In this document: in pieces, positions 1-9,856 of the stretch
Layout of the letters: each line of letters starts with the position of its first letter
Position numbering within the stretch: the first letter of the stretch is position 1
Assembly: GCA_026770615.1 (NCBI GenBank)
Contig: MU631471.1
Coordinates: 165,664-187,539, forward strand
Direction of reading: 5' to 3'
Source: Pavlovales sp. CCMP2436
Lineage: Eukaryota > Haptophyta > Pavlovophyceae > Pavlovales
DNA: 21,876 bases
Translations under genes and position numbers: made by a program
Notes under the pieces: generated by a model
Seen by the model: only the letters and a program-made list of their open reading frames with translations
Databases searched by the model: none
What the model was told of the DNA's origin: nothing

Positions 1-55
1 CCCACCCCCACCCCACCCTACCCAAATTCCCACTCCGCCCCGCACGCGCGCGCAG

Positions 56-121
56 ATCTTCGCCGAGCTCAACCTGCGCCCCACCACCCCGGGCGTGCTG
101 GGCTTCATTGAGGCCGTGCAG
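56..121 (+). CDS. Probable internal exon of an unidentified host gene
   Basis: A 66-base segment lies between a pyrimidine-rich tract ending in CGCAG and a donor GTAACT. It reads open in one frame as 22 residues, beginning IFAELNLRPTTPGV and ending GFIEAVQ, and its length is a multiple of three. GC content and third-position bias are high compared with the AT-rich DNA that follows. I do not recognise the protein, and no neighbouring exon can be joined to it with confidence. Exon status is an inference from splice signals and the clean frame. A matching cDNA is what would settle it. Confidence 0.45.
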
Positions 122-1146
122 GTAACTTTTTTTGCTTTTTGTTTTTTGTATTGGTTTTAGTTCTGGTATTAATATAAGTTTTAGTATTAGTTTTAGTATT
201 GTAACTATCTTGGGTGTGCAAGGCTTTATCCAGGCCGTGCAAGTGATTTAGACATTTTTTTTATTTTTTTAGTATTGTAATTGTTAGTTTTGGTATTCGT
301 GTGATTGAACGCAGGCATGTTCTTCTATTGTGATTAAGAAAATGCTTATAAATATCGATCTAAATATGCTGTATTAATAGGAGGGGGCCGACCGGGCGGC
401 CGCCGCCCCAGCGAGCGATATGGACACAAGCTAAGCAATGTGGCACATCGCTCCGCGTGTGTGCTGGAGCTTGCCTGCCTCTCCGGCTATCAGCTATCAA
501 ACTATCCAGCCTGGCTGTTGGCCGTTGGCGAGCAACTGGCGATGCGACGGATAATGCTAAGTCCCGAGAGGGGTGGGTGGTGGGGGAGGGGGGGGGTTGG
601 CAATTTATGTTTGCCCTGGGCTCAGGAGGGAGGTCGACCAACAGGGGGTCCTCGCGAGCTAGGCCCCAAGTGTGCCCCAGCCTAGCTTCTGTCCTTCGCT
701 TCGCTCGCTCGCTCAGTACCCATGTGCTCTGCAAAGGTCCTTGACCCTCGAGTGTTTCTCAGCAACGCTCAGAGTGGGTCCGGTGGAGACCTGTCAGGGG
801 ACGGACGTACTTCTATATATACTTTCACACGTTAATTACTAGCAGGAAGGGCCGGCTGAGCCTCTGACTAATAAATCACAATGCAGGCTGGACGAGCAGC
901 AGTGGCTAGGGGTGTTGTGGACCGCCTCCGTCTTGGTCAGACTCAGACTCGGAGTCTTTAAATGAAGTCTTAACAATGCACGACAATCCGACAGCCGCCG
1001 CGCAGCAGCGTCACAGTCCGGCTTCGCAGCGCGTTGCCATTGTTGTCGAGGATATCGGTAGTCCTCAATCGCGTTCGAACTTCGCGCACCGTCGGCTAGC
1101 CTCCCTCCCTACCACCACCACCACTGCGCGCGGGCTACCGTTATTA
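122..1146. other. Intron-like DNA and unassigned sequence
   Basis: From 122 to about 360 the DNA is T-rich and intron-like. From 360 to 1146 it turns GC-rich, with G runs near 583-597. Open frames exist on both strands (for example 360-734 minus and 976-1308 plus), but they overlap each other, are low in complexity and show no domain that I recognise. No tRNA, rRNA or clear transposon end was seen. Confidence 0.5.
213..250 (+). repeat. Decayed duplicate of the exon end and donor site
   Basis: Inside the presumed intron, about 117 bases after the first copy (95-127), the sequence again reads GV-GFI-AVQ followed by a GT. This is a diverged copy of the end of the exon at 56-121. The T-rich DNA after each copy is also alike (TTTAGTTCTGGTATT and GTTAGTTTTGGTATT). 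It looks like an old tandem duplication of exon end plus intron start. Confidence 0.4.
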
Positions 1147-1383
1147 TTACACGCGAGCCGTCGCACGGGATTCCTCGCCAGCGAGGGATTTACCAAGAAA
1201 GTTATGGCTCAGGTCATCCCCCTTCAGCACACGACCATTCATAGCGATTTTCCGAAGCCAGTCACGAAACCTGGCCAGTTCATTTTGAAACATATACATC
1301 TGCAGTAGATTCGTATCTAACTTTTCAAAAAGCGACGCACCAACAAGTAACTTACTTCTCAAAATTACATACAAACCATTCAT
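1147..1383 (-). CDS. Hypothetical 78-residue open frame
   Basis: It starts at a true ATG at 1383 and reads a mixed-composition peptide containing LLQMYMFQNELARF and DWLRKIAMNG. It might be a remnant of a helical protein. No domain is recognised and no partner is visible. It sits in DNA of intermediate base composition between the host exon and the virus block. It may be chance. Confidence 0.2.
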   Translation of the reverse strand: MNGLYVILRSKLLVGASLFEKLDTNLLQMYMFQNELARFRDWLRKIAMNGRVLKGDDLSHNFLGKSLAGEESRATARV

Positions 1384-1537
1384 TTTTTTTTAATTACATA
1401 CAAGAACTCACATTTAAAAAAGTTTTAGGGGGGCTGGTGAACGATTTCAGCATTGCGGATCACCTTTTCAAAAAAGATCACCTTGTTAGTTACTGATTTA
1501 CTACCCCACGCACACGAATTCACAATTTTTTGAAAAA

Positions 1538-1708
1538 ATGTGCAAAATAGAGCTCGCCGAGACGAATCCAGCGAGCCTAGAGCGAGCTCTGGCTTCGAGC
1601 ATTGGGCGTCTCTCACTTGCTGGCTGGGGGGGGGTGACCGAAGCCAGATCTAGAAAAGAGTCCTGGCTCCAACAGAAGATGCAATCAGTCAGGAGTACTA
1701 CTAGTTGA
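1538..1708 (+). CDS. Hypothetical 56-residue open frame
   Basis: An ATG at 1538 opens a frame that runs through a run of nine G without losing phase and stops at TGA 1706-1708. The peptide includes CKIELAETNPASLERALASS and, after the G run, an Arg/Lys/Gln-rich helix-like end. The frame is open a little further upstream, to a stop near 1486. The composition looks coding, but I recognise no family. It could be an exon or a transposon remnant just outside the virus block. Confidence 0.2.
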   Translation: MCKIELAETNPASLERALASSIGRLSLAGWGGVTEARSRKESWLQQKMQSVRSTTS

Positions 1709-1838
1709 TTTAGTAGCTGACTCATCGACGTTACGACTTCAGGAAAATTCACGTAGCAGGCTCGTCAACTCACCTCTACCACTAGCCGCTGCATTTATTG
1801 AAGAATAAAAATACCGCCATAAAACTTCATGAAATAGT

Positions 1839-2318
1839 GTGCCGTGCCGTGCGAAGAGTGTTCAGAGTGTGATTATTGTTACGTCAAGTTTATCAAATAG
1901 CACAACAAGCACTGATAAATCGAGCACAACTTTTACAAGAGCTGGTATGACTTCGTGCAGCTGGCGTATAGGGGGATATAGAAATCCGACAATTCCAGTG
2001 AGCAATTCCGTCGAAATGCGTAAGGAATTATACAAGGCACTCCGTGTATTGAATGCTTCGAATAACCCTTCTAGTGTCACTCAAGGACAGTACGAAGAAA
2101 GTGCATCCGCAGTCGCCATCGGTTTAGATGCATTCCAAAATCAAGTTATTATTTTAGACGGCACAAGCCTTGCTTCTTCGTCCTGTATCCTGTTCGAAGC
2201 AAATATAGCGTCCAACAACAGCGCGCTCACATTGTACGCTTACGTGGTATGTGATAAAATTTCAACTTTTTCAGATGGACTCCTTTCTTACGACAATTAT
2301 AACCCCCGGATATATTAA
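1839..2318 (+). pseudogene. MCP: Major capsid protein, C-terminal part (Polinton-like virus type)
   Basis: The open frame encodes 159 residues without an ATG start (it opens on GTG), so the 5' part of the gene is missing. Residues about 41-53 (SWRIGGYRNPTIP), a helix with a Leu/Ala pattern at 59-74 and the tail AVAIGLDAF...LDGTSL...LTLYAYVVCDKI fit the C-terminal jelly-roll of double-jelly-roll capsid proteins of Polinton-like viruses and virophages. There the same order appears: RIG-R-P, a helix, a G-D motif, and a strand ending in a Tyr/Asp-rich segment near the C-terminus. The TAA stop is directly followed by the ATG of the packaging ATPase in the same frame, a tight viral arrangement. Homology probably begins near 1865, which would be the left breakpoint of the virus fragment. 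The assignment rests on pattern and neighbours, not on a search. Confidence 0.68.
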
Positions 2319-3079
2319 ATGAGTGTCTTAGAAATAAAAAATAATAATATAACAATACCACGCTTTAACGTCGATAATCAACTTCATCCTCAGATACCTT
2401 ACCCTCTATCTGGATGTATGAACAAAAGCCATAGCTTAATGTATTCCGGTGGTCCTGGAAGTGGTAAGAGTTCAATACTCACGGCATTTTCAACGCAGAC
2501 AAATACACCAGTTTTTAAAAATGTATTTGATTTTGTATATCTATTTATACCTGAAAACAGTTTTAAGTCTATGGACAATTCACTGTTTAAAAGTCACAGT
2601 CGTTTATATCATGAACTTAATTATGATACGATTACCGAATTCGAAAAATAATAGAAAACAATGCAAAAAACAATAAATATAGTCTAGTTATCATGGACGA
2701 TATGGCTGCTTCGATAAAAAATATAGAGCTTCAGAGAACGCTAGCAAGATTTTCATGTAATAGAAGACATCTTCGAATGTCGTTTTGGGTAGTAGTACAA
2801 TCATACATACAACTTCCTTTAACAGTAAGGAAAAACATCAATAATTTTATCATGTTTCAACCAGGTAACAATAAAGAAATTATGAGTGTAACCGACGAGG
2901 TAAATATAAATATCAAAAATTTCGAAGCATATTTAAAACATGAATTCAAACCAGACCAAAGAGAAAAAGACCGAGCATTTATGTTTATCGATAAAGATGG
3001 AAATGTCTATAATAGATTCAACCGTTTGACAATAGAGAATAAATATTTTTTCATAGTATACAGATATGTCAGCAGCTAG
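2319..3079 (+). pseudogene. A32/FtsK-type genome packaging ATPase, one frameshift
   Basis: The product would translocate virus DNA into the capsid using ATP. The first frame (2319-2651) has Walker A GGPGSGKSS at residues 44-52. A second frame holds Walker B (YSLVIMDDM, around 2678-2706) and, further on, a VVQSYIQLPLTVRKNINNF segment typical of the sensor region of A32-like ATPases. The two frames are separated by a one-base shift in the A run at about 2645-2650, where one extra A would restore phase. Total length is about 253 codons, normal for this family in Polinton-like viruses. It follows the capsid stop with no gap and overlaps the next gene by 14 bases, so the three were probably expressed as a unit. 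The shift could be real decay or a homopolymer error. Family assignment is firm. Confidence 0.92.
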
Positions 3080-3890
3080 CTCTATCGAAGCATTAAACAG
3101 TTGGAAACGAGATGCGGTACCAAATTCAAAATATAATTTTCTTCTAAACGGTAATCCATACAGGGGAGCTTTTATACGTCGTTACGTTGGTAAAGTAGTA
3201 ACATACTATACTAGTCGAGCAAGAAACCGGTACTCATTACAATTAGAACATATTTCCAATGGCTTTACCGTTGAAGATGAACCAGTTGTGTCAATGATGG
3301 AACGATGCCTGTAAATAGAGCCTCTAAAACCTGTTCGAGTTCAAGATCCACAACCGATAATCAAAGTAGTCCCAATCTACGGTCATAATGGTATTCAAAA
3401 CGAGGCAGGTAGACCAGCTATATTAGGCTATAACCTTGTAAGAAAAGACCCTTTTAATGGGCAAACTAACGTTTTGGCTACCAATTATGATAATCGAATG
3501 AATGAACTGGATAAGCAACGACGTGATCTTTTATAGCAGAAATCCAGAGATGAAGGAGCAATTTTGGCAAATCGCGCTTTACAACCAGGTCCTGATCGCG
3601 CTGCGGTACGACAATCTCTTTTATCTAGAATTTCAAATATATCTCGTAAAGAAATAGCCGAGCAATTACCGATAATTCCGCCTGAATCAGTAGAACAACC
3701 TTTAATAATCAGCCGCGGTTCGATATTGTCAGAAAAAAAAGCTGATACCTATAATGATACAAATTTCAATGAAATTAAATAATATATTGATACACTACCA
3801 GATAGAAATATCCCTTCAACATCCGAAAATGTCGCAGCCAAATTTAAAGTGAATAAGACAAGAATTAAAAATATATATCGAATACACTAA
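3066..3890 (+). pseudogene. Unknown virus protein between ATPase and minor capsid, three nonsense codons
   Basis: One reading frame runs from ATG 3066 to TAA 3888-3890 (274 codons before the stop), interrupted only by TAA at 3312, TAG at 3534 and TAA at 3780, with no frameshift. Composition is coding-like throughout. The N-terminal part has NSWKRDAVPNSKYNFLLNG and many Arg/Tyr residues. The middle contains VVPIYGHNGIQNEAGRPAIL. The C-terminal third is charged and Gln/Pro-rich. I do not recognise a domain. Its place between packaging ATPase and minor capsid protein suggests a structural or assembly role, but this is only context. The ATG lies inside the end of the ATPase gene. Confidence 0.6.
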
Positions 3891-3934
3891 AAATATATAA
3901 TAGGAATAAATAAAAATCTTTTGGTATAATAGAA

Positions 3935-4720
3935 ATGGAAAACCCACCATACCCTTTATTCCTAAGCTCTCAAACGAGTGATCTAAGTGATCCTTCAGTT
4001 AGCAAATTTCAGTGGAATTTCGATAACTCGATAGTCCCCCGTTCAATTAAAAGCGATTTATTTGTTCAACTTTATAATATTCAAATGTCTCGGCAATTTC
4101 CCAATGTGTACGGAGAAGGTCAAACTTTAACGTTCTACTATACACAAATTCTTTCAGTTTTCTATACGATTACAATCGATTCAAGATATAAAGTCGAAGA
4201 TGGAACGATCACATCAGCTATGTCAGCAAAATCAGCGATACGTGTTGATACTGGTGCATCATTTCCAAGTCCGCTTTCATTTACGGTTTTTTCAACTACC
4301 ACAAGGATTATGTCAATTGATAACACAAACGCCTCACTAGATTTAACAATTCTTCCAAAGAGATTATCGTTACGTCTTGGGATATGCAATCATCCCTTAT
4401 CAGATCCGTTTGTAGGTACTACCAGAATGCTAGGAACGTGGGATATTCTCTTCCCGAACCAAATTTACATATGTTCTAACAAGTCTTTACGATTAGATAA
4501 CTCTAATGACAGCAGTCTGATGAGTAGGAGAAAAATAATCGCATCTATACCGCTTAACGTGAATCATGGTGATATTATACCATTTGATCGTCCCTTTGTA
4601 ATTCAACCACTTCGTAACAATTCTATCAACAACATTGATAACGAAATGGTAGAAAAAAAATGTACACCACTTCCGTTTTATAATACATTTGCGACAACGT
4701 TTATGTTTTATAAAGATTAA
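3935..4720 (+). CDS. mCP: Minor capsid protein (penton-like, single jelly-roll)
   Basis: This is an intact 261-residue frame, the best preserved gene of the virus block. The pattern matches the penton/minor capsid protein of Polinton-like viruses: an early FQWNFDN segment, then strands with LFVQLYNIQMSRQFPNVYG, a central RLSLRLGICNHPLS, then FPNQIYICSNKSL, IIASIPLNVNHGDIIPF, and a C-terminal hydrophobic strand ending in FYKD. This protein forms the capsid vertices in the family. ATG 3935 is preceded by an AT-rich leader with TATA-like motifs (3893-3934, including GGTATAATAG). Its stop lies six bases from the stop of the lipase-like gene on the other strand, so the two genes converge. Function is inferred from pattern and position beside the capsid and ATPase genes. 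Confidence 0.75.
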   Translation: MENPPYPLFLSSQTSDLSDPSVSKFQWNFDNSIVPRSIKSDLFVQLYNIQMSRQFPNVYGEGQTLTFYYTQILSVFYTITIDSRYKVEDGTITSAMSAKSAIRVDTGASFPSPLSFTVFSTTTRIMSIDNTNASLDLTILPKRLSLRLGICNHPLSDPFVGTTRMLGTWDILFPNQIYICSNKSLRLDNSNDSSLMSRRKIIASIPLNVNHGDIIPFDRPFVIQPLRNNSINNIDNEMVEKKCTPLPFYNTFATTFMFYKD

Positions 4721-4726
4721 TCAATA

Positions 4727-5385
4727 TTATTTTAATTTTATGCGTCTAGGAAACCTTTTCCTCGGTTTTCGATAGTTATCGAATTACTGTTTTGAGATTT
4801 TTACTTAACAAACTGACCATATCTTCACGTGTACGAATATCTAATTGCCTAGAAGAAACACCCTTACCAATATGGTAAGGGGACGCTCCCTTATTGTAAG
4901 TGATAACCCACGCCATTGGATCAGCACATATTTCTGCCAACCAACCACCTTGTGAGTGACCTACGTGGACTGGAATTGTATTATATTTTAATTGCGTTTG
5001 TCTAGTAATTTTCTTAGCAGACCATACACGTGGATCTAAACCCGAATAATTAATTGCTAGTTATATTTCTGAAATCAAAAAATGTTTCGCATCTGAACTA
5101 CCTCTATTAATGCTTCCCTATCTCTAGTATAAATATTTGTTTCAATATTAGATAAAACAATATCATGTTTGTAACCTCTATTTTCATTTTTTTCCATTGC
5201 ATCCTGGTCACTGTAGGAAGCTTTTAAGAATATCATAGCATTCTCTAATAGTGGGTTTTGCTCTACATGATCTACAGATATTGATTTAGTCGATCCAGTA
5301 TTCATATATCTACTGAACAAACAAGCGCTTTTACTAGGTCTACCAAAAAAATGTATCTCGCTGGTTTTTAATTTGTCCAAACATA
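4727..5385 (-). pseudogene. Lipase-like alpha/beta hydrolase of the virus, frameshifted
   Basis: This is probably a lipase or esterase of the kind carried by many Polintons and Polinton-like viruses. The nucleophile elbow GHSQGG is encoded at 4944-4961, with Ser at 4953-4955. After it come VITYNKGASPYHIG and LDIRTREDMVSLL, which fit the strand with the acidic residue and the D-VS motif of these enzymes. The N-terminal half (5380 down to 5075) contains KASYSDQDA and GYKHDIVLSNIETN, similar to the start of class-3-like lipases. Breaks seen: a one-base loss in a T run near 5078, TAA near 5061, and a shift near 4785 that separates a basic tail (NYRKPRKRFPRR) from the body. The catalytic His is not identified. 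The start is unclear: an ATG near 5385 is out of phase by one base. It shares a short divergent promoter region with the fibre gene. Confidence 0.7.
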
Positions 5386-5426
5386 TATATAAATGGTATA
5401 GAAAAAAATCGCCGCTATATTATAAG
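5381..5426. promoter_or_regulatory. Probable bidirectional promoter between lipase-like and fibre genes
   Basis: The gap between the two divergent genes is under 50 bases. It is AT-rich and has a TATA-like stretch for each direction: ATATATATAAATGG near 5382-5395, and CTATATTATAAG at 5415-5426 directly before the fibre ATG. Compact AT-rich leaders of this sort also precede the minor capsid gene. This is inferred from position and composition only. Confidence 0.35.
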
Positions 5427-6941
5427 ATGTCTGTTTTTGGCGAGCAAGCTTTTTAAGAACTAACGGCTATTACACATTCAAATACATGTAATATAACCGC
5501 ATTAGGCAGTTCGTTAAATTCGTTTAAAACTGAAACACATAACTGAATATATCAAAAATATTCTTCTATTAGTACAATATATGGAATAATAATAACAACA
5601 AATGTAAATTTACTCATGACAAATGTAAATATTGAAAATATAAATAGAGAAATATCTGTAATAAACAATGAATTGACAACATCAAATGAAGCTATTAATT
5701 TGCGAAATTTGTCATCCGAATATATTACATCAGAAATTTTTAAAATAATTCTATAGCAAATTCTTATTTGTCAAAATGAGAGTTTAATAATTATCTAGCT
5801 ACTCAGGCTATCAAAGATTTGCTTCAGGATGCAGCGAACGCTGTATGTATTAATACGCTTAACGAACATGGTGATATCAAAAACATCGTCGGAACTACTC
5901 TAATACGCGGCGGTATGACTCTTGGCGGGCAGCTCATCAATCAAACTGACGAAGGATTCTTAAATTTGGATGGTAGAGTTATAGATAATTCTTATGCTAT
6001 TGAAGTTATAAAGCATAATATAACAGAACTCACAACACTAGTCGACACAAAAAATCGAATTATCTACTAGTAGAATCGTCAAATATTAGATATGACATAG
6101 CAATTGCATCAAATACTAACAAATTTACAAATTATTACACGATTCGAGATACTGATACATATCTATCGCATAAAGTGAATGGGTCAATGTTCAACACGTT
6201 AAGCAATGTCATTAATTCTTCAAATAATCGCTACGATAGTAATATCTTGGAATTACAAAACAGACCAACTAGTTCAGTAAGTAATTATAAAAATTTCATC
6301 AGTCTATCAAATGTGGTTTCGCGAAATACTACGAATATCGGGTTGAAAGTTAATACCTTAAATTACAACTCAAATAATGTAAATATATCAAGCAATTTAG
6401 CATTTAAATTAAATGTTTTAGATTACAATATTCTCAGCAATGTGACTAATTCATCTATTTCTCGTTATGATAATAGTTTAGCTACTAAAGTAAATAGTAC
6501 CGATTATAATACTGAAGTTCTATAATTATCATCCAATACAAGTAATACAAATGGTATAGCAGTATCAGCTCTAGTTTTATCGACGACCAATGTAGCTGCG
6601 CTGGTTACCGCAGGAGCAGCAATTTCATTCATTAAATACGTTAAATATCGTTGGTATCAACACGTTATTACCAAGCAAAATACCGATAATGGATTTTGAT
6701 AAATACAAATACAACGCTAATCTGAAATTCAATGATAGATATACAAAAAATGAAGTTGATTCGCTTTTATCGTTAAAAGTTGATATTTCGACATATAAAA
6801 ATAACAACAGTAACATCACTAATTCGATGATTTCGAAAGAAAGCATAGCAAACAACGATATTAAACTTCGTTTGAAATTAGATAAATTGACAACGTATAA
6901 TAAAACAGAATCAGATGCTATTACTAATTTGAAAATTAATA

Positions 6942-7180
6942 CGACCGATTACACCACTAACAATAAAGCCATTTCTAGTAATCTATCACTTAAAGTTAAT
7001 CGACCGATTACACCACTAATAACATAGCCGTTTCTAGCAATCTATCACTCAAAGTTTATACGACCGATTATAACAATAATAACATTGCCGTAACAAATTC
7101 TATCGCCACAAAAGTTAACGTAACCGATTTTAATAGTTCTAATATTGTCGTTTCGAGCAATATATCAAATCTTAACACCA
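6942..7180 (+). repeat. 60-base tandem repeats in the fibre shaft
   Basis: Four units start at about 6942, 7001, 7061 and 7121, each opening with a version of CGACCGATTA and encoding about 20 residues with TDYN...N-A(V/I)SSNLSLKVN. Spacing is 59, 60 and 60 bases. The 59-base unit has lost one base and shifts the frame. More diverged copies continue upstream to about 6300. Confidence 0.7.
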
Positions 7181-9742
7181 GGGCATTAGCAACCGATGAA
7201 TATGCACTAGGATTGAATGATAAAATTAATCTAAAGGAAAGCATAACAAACAACGATATTAAAATTTTAACGAAAGCTAATATATCAGGAGCAGCATTTT
7301 CAGAAATCATCTCAACTCCTCTCATCCCAAATATCGAAAGTCAAATTATCGCTTTAACAACATATTCAGGTATACCAGTAGTCAGAAGTCAGTAATCTAA
7401 ATTATGAGGAAGTAGATTATTCGCAACAATTTGATGCGTTTATGACAAATCGAAATTTGGATCTATATACTCTTCGTCTACCTTTTTCAAAGCAAATACC
7501 GCATGGAGCCATCGCGAATTTGAGCGTAGAACCCATCGTAAACAGCAAGGATAGTAGATGGGGTGAATATAAATTTATCAATAATATGGACGGTTCAGGA
7601 AGAGGGAACTACTTTACGTATGTGGTTCTAACGAAGAAATATATAAAATTGAAAGTTTAACAGACAAAACATATATCCAATTTGACGATGTCTGGTAGAA
7701 ACTTTACTAGACCCGACCAATGTAGAACATATAATTTTTGGATCGACAGGACTAAATACAGGTCTCGTTTTATCATTCGATTTTAAAAACATCACTGATG
7801 GATACGAAAAAATATTTACGATTGGTGACTATTTTACGACTGATGAATTCAACGCTAAAACAGAATGCGAAGGAATATCAATTTTATTTAATTCGAGTAA
7901 ATTGCGATTGAGATATACTCGATTTGGTAATTTTAAGCGAACTTTTACGGTTGATTTATCGGATTACAATGTCTGTCAACATTACGATATTGTGATATCA
8001 GATGTGGGACAAGTTGATATATGTATCAATCAAATATTGCAAACATATATTGCCACGGGTTCGAATTCAATTACTGTTTTACGATTGTATAATACATTTA
8101 ATAATTCAACCACAAATTTACTTCAAATTTAGTCAAACTCATCATATTTGTCAGATTTAAAAATAATCTTAAAACTAACTCCCAAAGAAACACAGGCAGA
8201 TGATTTGACGCTAGCATTAGAGACACCATTTGCCGAATATTTGTTATGTGATAATCTTGATACTAGTGGCAACCAAGCCCATCTATCTGGTTCGATTACA
8301 GAACAAGGACGAGACACAGATGGTAAACAATGGTTTAGACGTGGTGATGTTTCTGATATTAGTCAAAATTTACCACGGTTGACTATAGCATCACCAACTG
8401 GCGGCCGTGGTATGACTTTTTCTGTAGATATTAAACTATTGAAAACTAATACGAATGAGACATCAGCAGTGATGTCATTTGGAACGCAAATTAATACCTC
8501 TTATATTGGTACCACCAGCACGTCATTAACAGGTTTAGCGCTACGTATCATTAGCAATAATAGATGTCAACTATTACTTTGTGATGCAAATGCAAGCTAC
8601 CAGTTTTTTATAACAAGTCTCGTATTGAGTACTAAAAATATGGACCAATTTGATTCTTCAGATACTGTCACCAGGGTCAAAGATTCAGATAAAAATGAGG
8701 GTAAATGGAATAAGTATACCAGTTTCTACTAATACCATAGTAACTCATTTTACTTTTGGATACATCACTAACGATATATACCGATTTTAAGTATTAGGAA
8801 ATTATAGTGACGGCCCTTATTTATCGAACATTCGCATATGGTTAACCGATTCAATTACATTTAGTGATATCGTTAACGGAAGACTAGATGCTGTCGATAC
8901 ACCCCTGACAGTATCCATTGTAAAACAAACTCAAAACCACATCGATTTTAGGATTCAAACGATAAACAATGCTCATTTTTAATTTTTTGAATAATTATGA
9001 TAAAATTTTAATCAGAGCATCGTGTATAAGCAAACTAAATATTTTATTGACAGGACCAATAGATTTGAATGCTATTTCGATCGAACCAACAGTGTGGTAC
9101 AAGGGTAATTTCGTAACGATATTCGACGTAATTGGTCAACTTGAATCGCCCACAACCGCGGAAGCTGTGATTTTTCCAAATGCAATATATTCGCAGAGTA
9201 TAAAATTGAAAAAAATTACGATTAACTCGGAAGCCAATGTTCAATTTGCACTACGAGATATTGATAAATTTGACGTGAAAGATTATTCATTTTCATATGT
9301 TTACATTAATGATTCGGTTGTTATGTATTCGTATGATACCATTAAAGCATCGGTTTTGCTAGCGTTTTAGACACGATGCCATCCGAAACTCAATTTATAA
9401 GGGGTTTACGTTTCGATTTCCAAAAGATACCAGGGACAACCGATGTGAACGTTGGTATTGGGACTTTCAACACTATTAGCGGTTTAGATTATATGACGAT
9501 CGAAAATGTCGAATATGTTCTGTCAGGTATAACAAGGTTTGACTTTACCATATCAAAAACTAGGGTAATAACTGTTTACGTTAACGGTAGAAGTGCTAGC
9601 GTCCAATTGACGAAATCGATAAACATAGTGGGGAAATATGACGTAGAAATTCATCAACGCATAAATACATTGGGTGAGTCATTTGCCAATGTCAAAATGT
9701 GGCGCAAGTGTGTGACATCAAACAGATTATCAATAGAGCATT

Positions 9743-9856
9743 TAAAGTATGATAAAGCTCTCGACCTCAGCCTGACGTCGACCAAGCCAGTGACTGAACA
9801 ACAACTGTTGAACCATGCTGAGCCGCTAATAGATATTTATATAAAGTATGATAAAG
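9743..9856. mobile_element. Short insertion flanked by 15-base direct repeats, inside a LamG module
   Basis: TAAAGTATGATAAAG occurs at 9743-9757 and again at 9842-9856, enclosing 84 bases (9758-9841) that are GC-richer than the surrounding virus DNA. Insert plus one repeat is 99 bases, so the reading frame stays open. Removing it joins a normal LamG ending (LSIEHLKYDK) to its continuation (EYKNLAKYI). The core (9760-9831) matches host DNA at 16829-16905 at 69 of 72 positions plus a 5-base insertion. A 15-base target duplication suits a retroposed SINE or LINE fragment. The element type is unknown. Confidence 0.65.

Noticed and set aside
440..744. Overlapping plus-strand open frames near the left end.
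   Set aside because: They run through G runs, overlap each other and an opposite frame, and show no coding pattern.
3066..3890. A non-standard code in which TAA and TAG mean Gln would remove the stops here and several in the fibre gene.
   Set aside because: The capsid stop TAA (2316-2318) is directly followed in frame by the ATPase ATG, so recoding would fuse two separate proteins. TGA stops and frameshifts also occur, so decay is simpler.
9747..9846. The 99-base insert as a new spliceosomal intron (introner).
   Set aside because: GT and AG can be found in the duplicated bases, but the only GT-AG pair removes 100 bases and breaks the frame.
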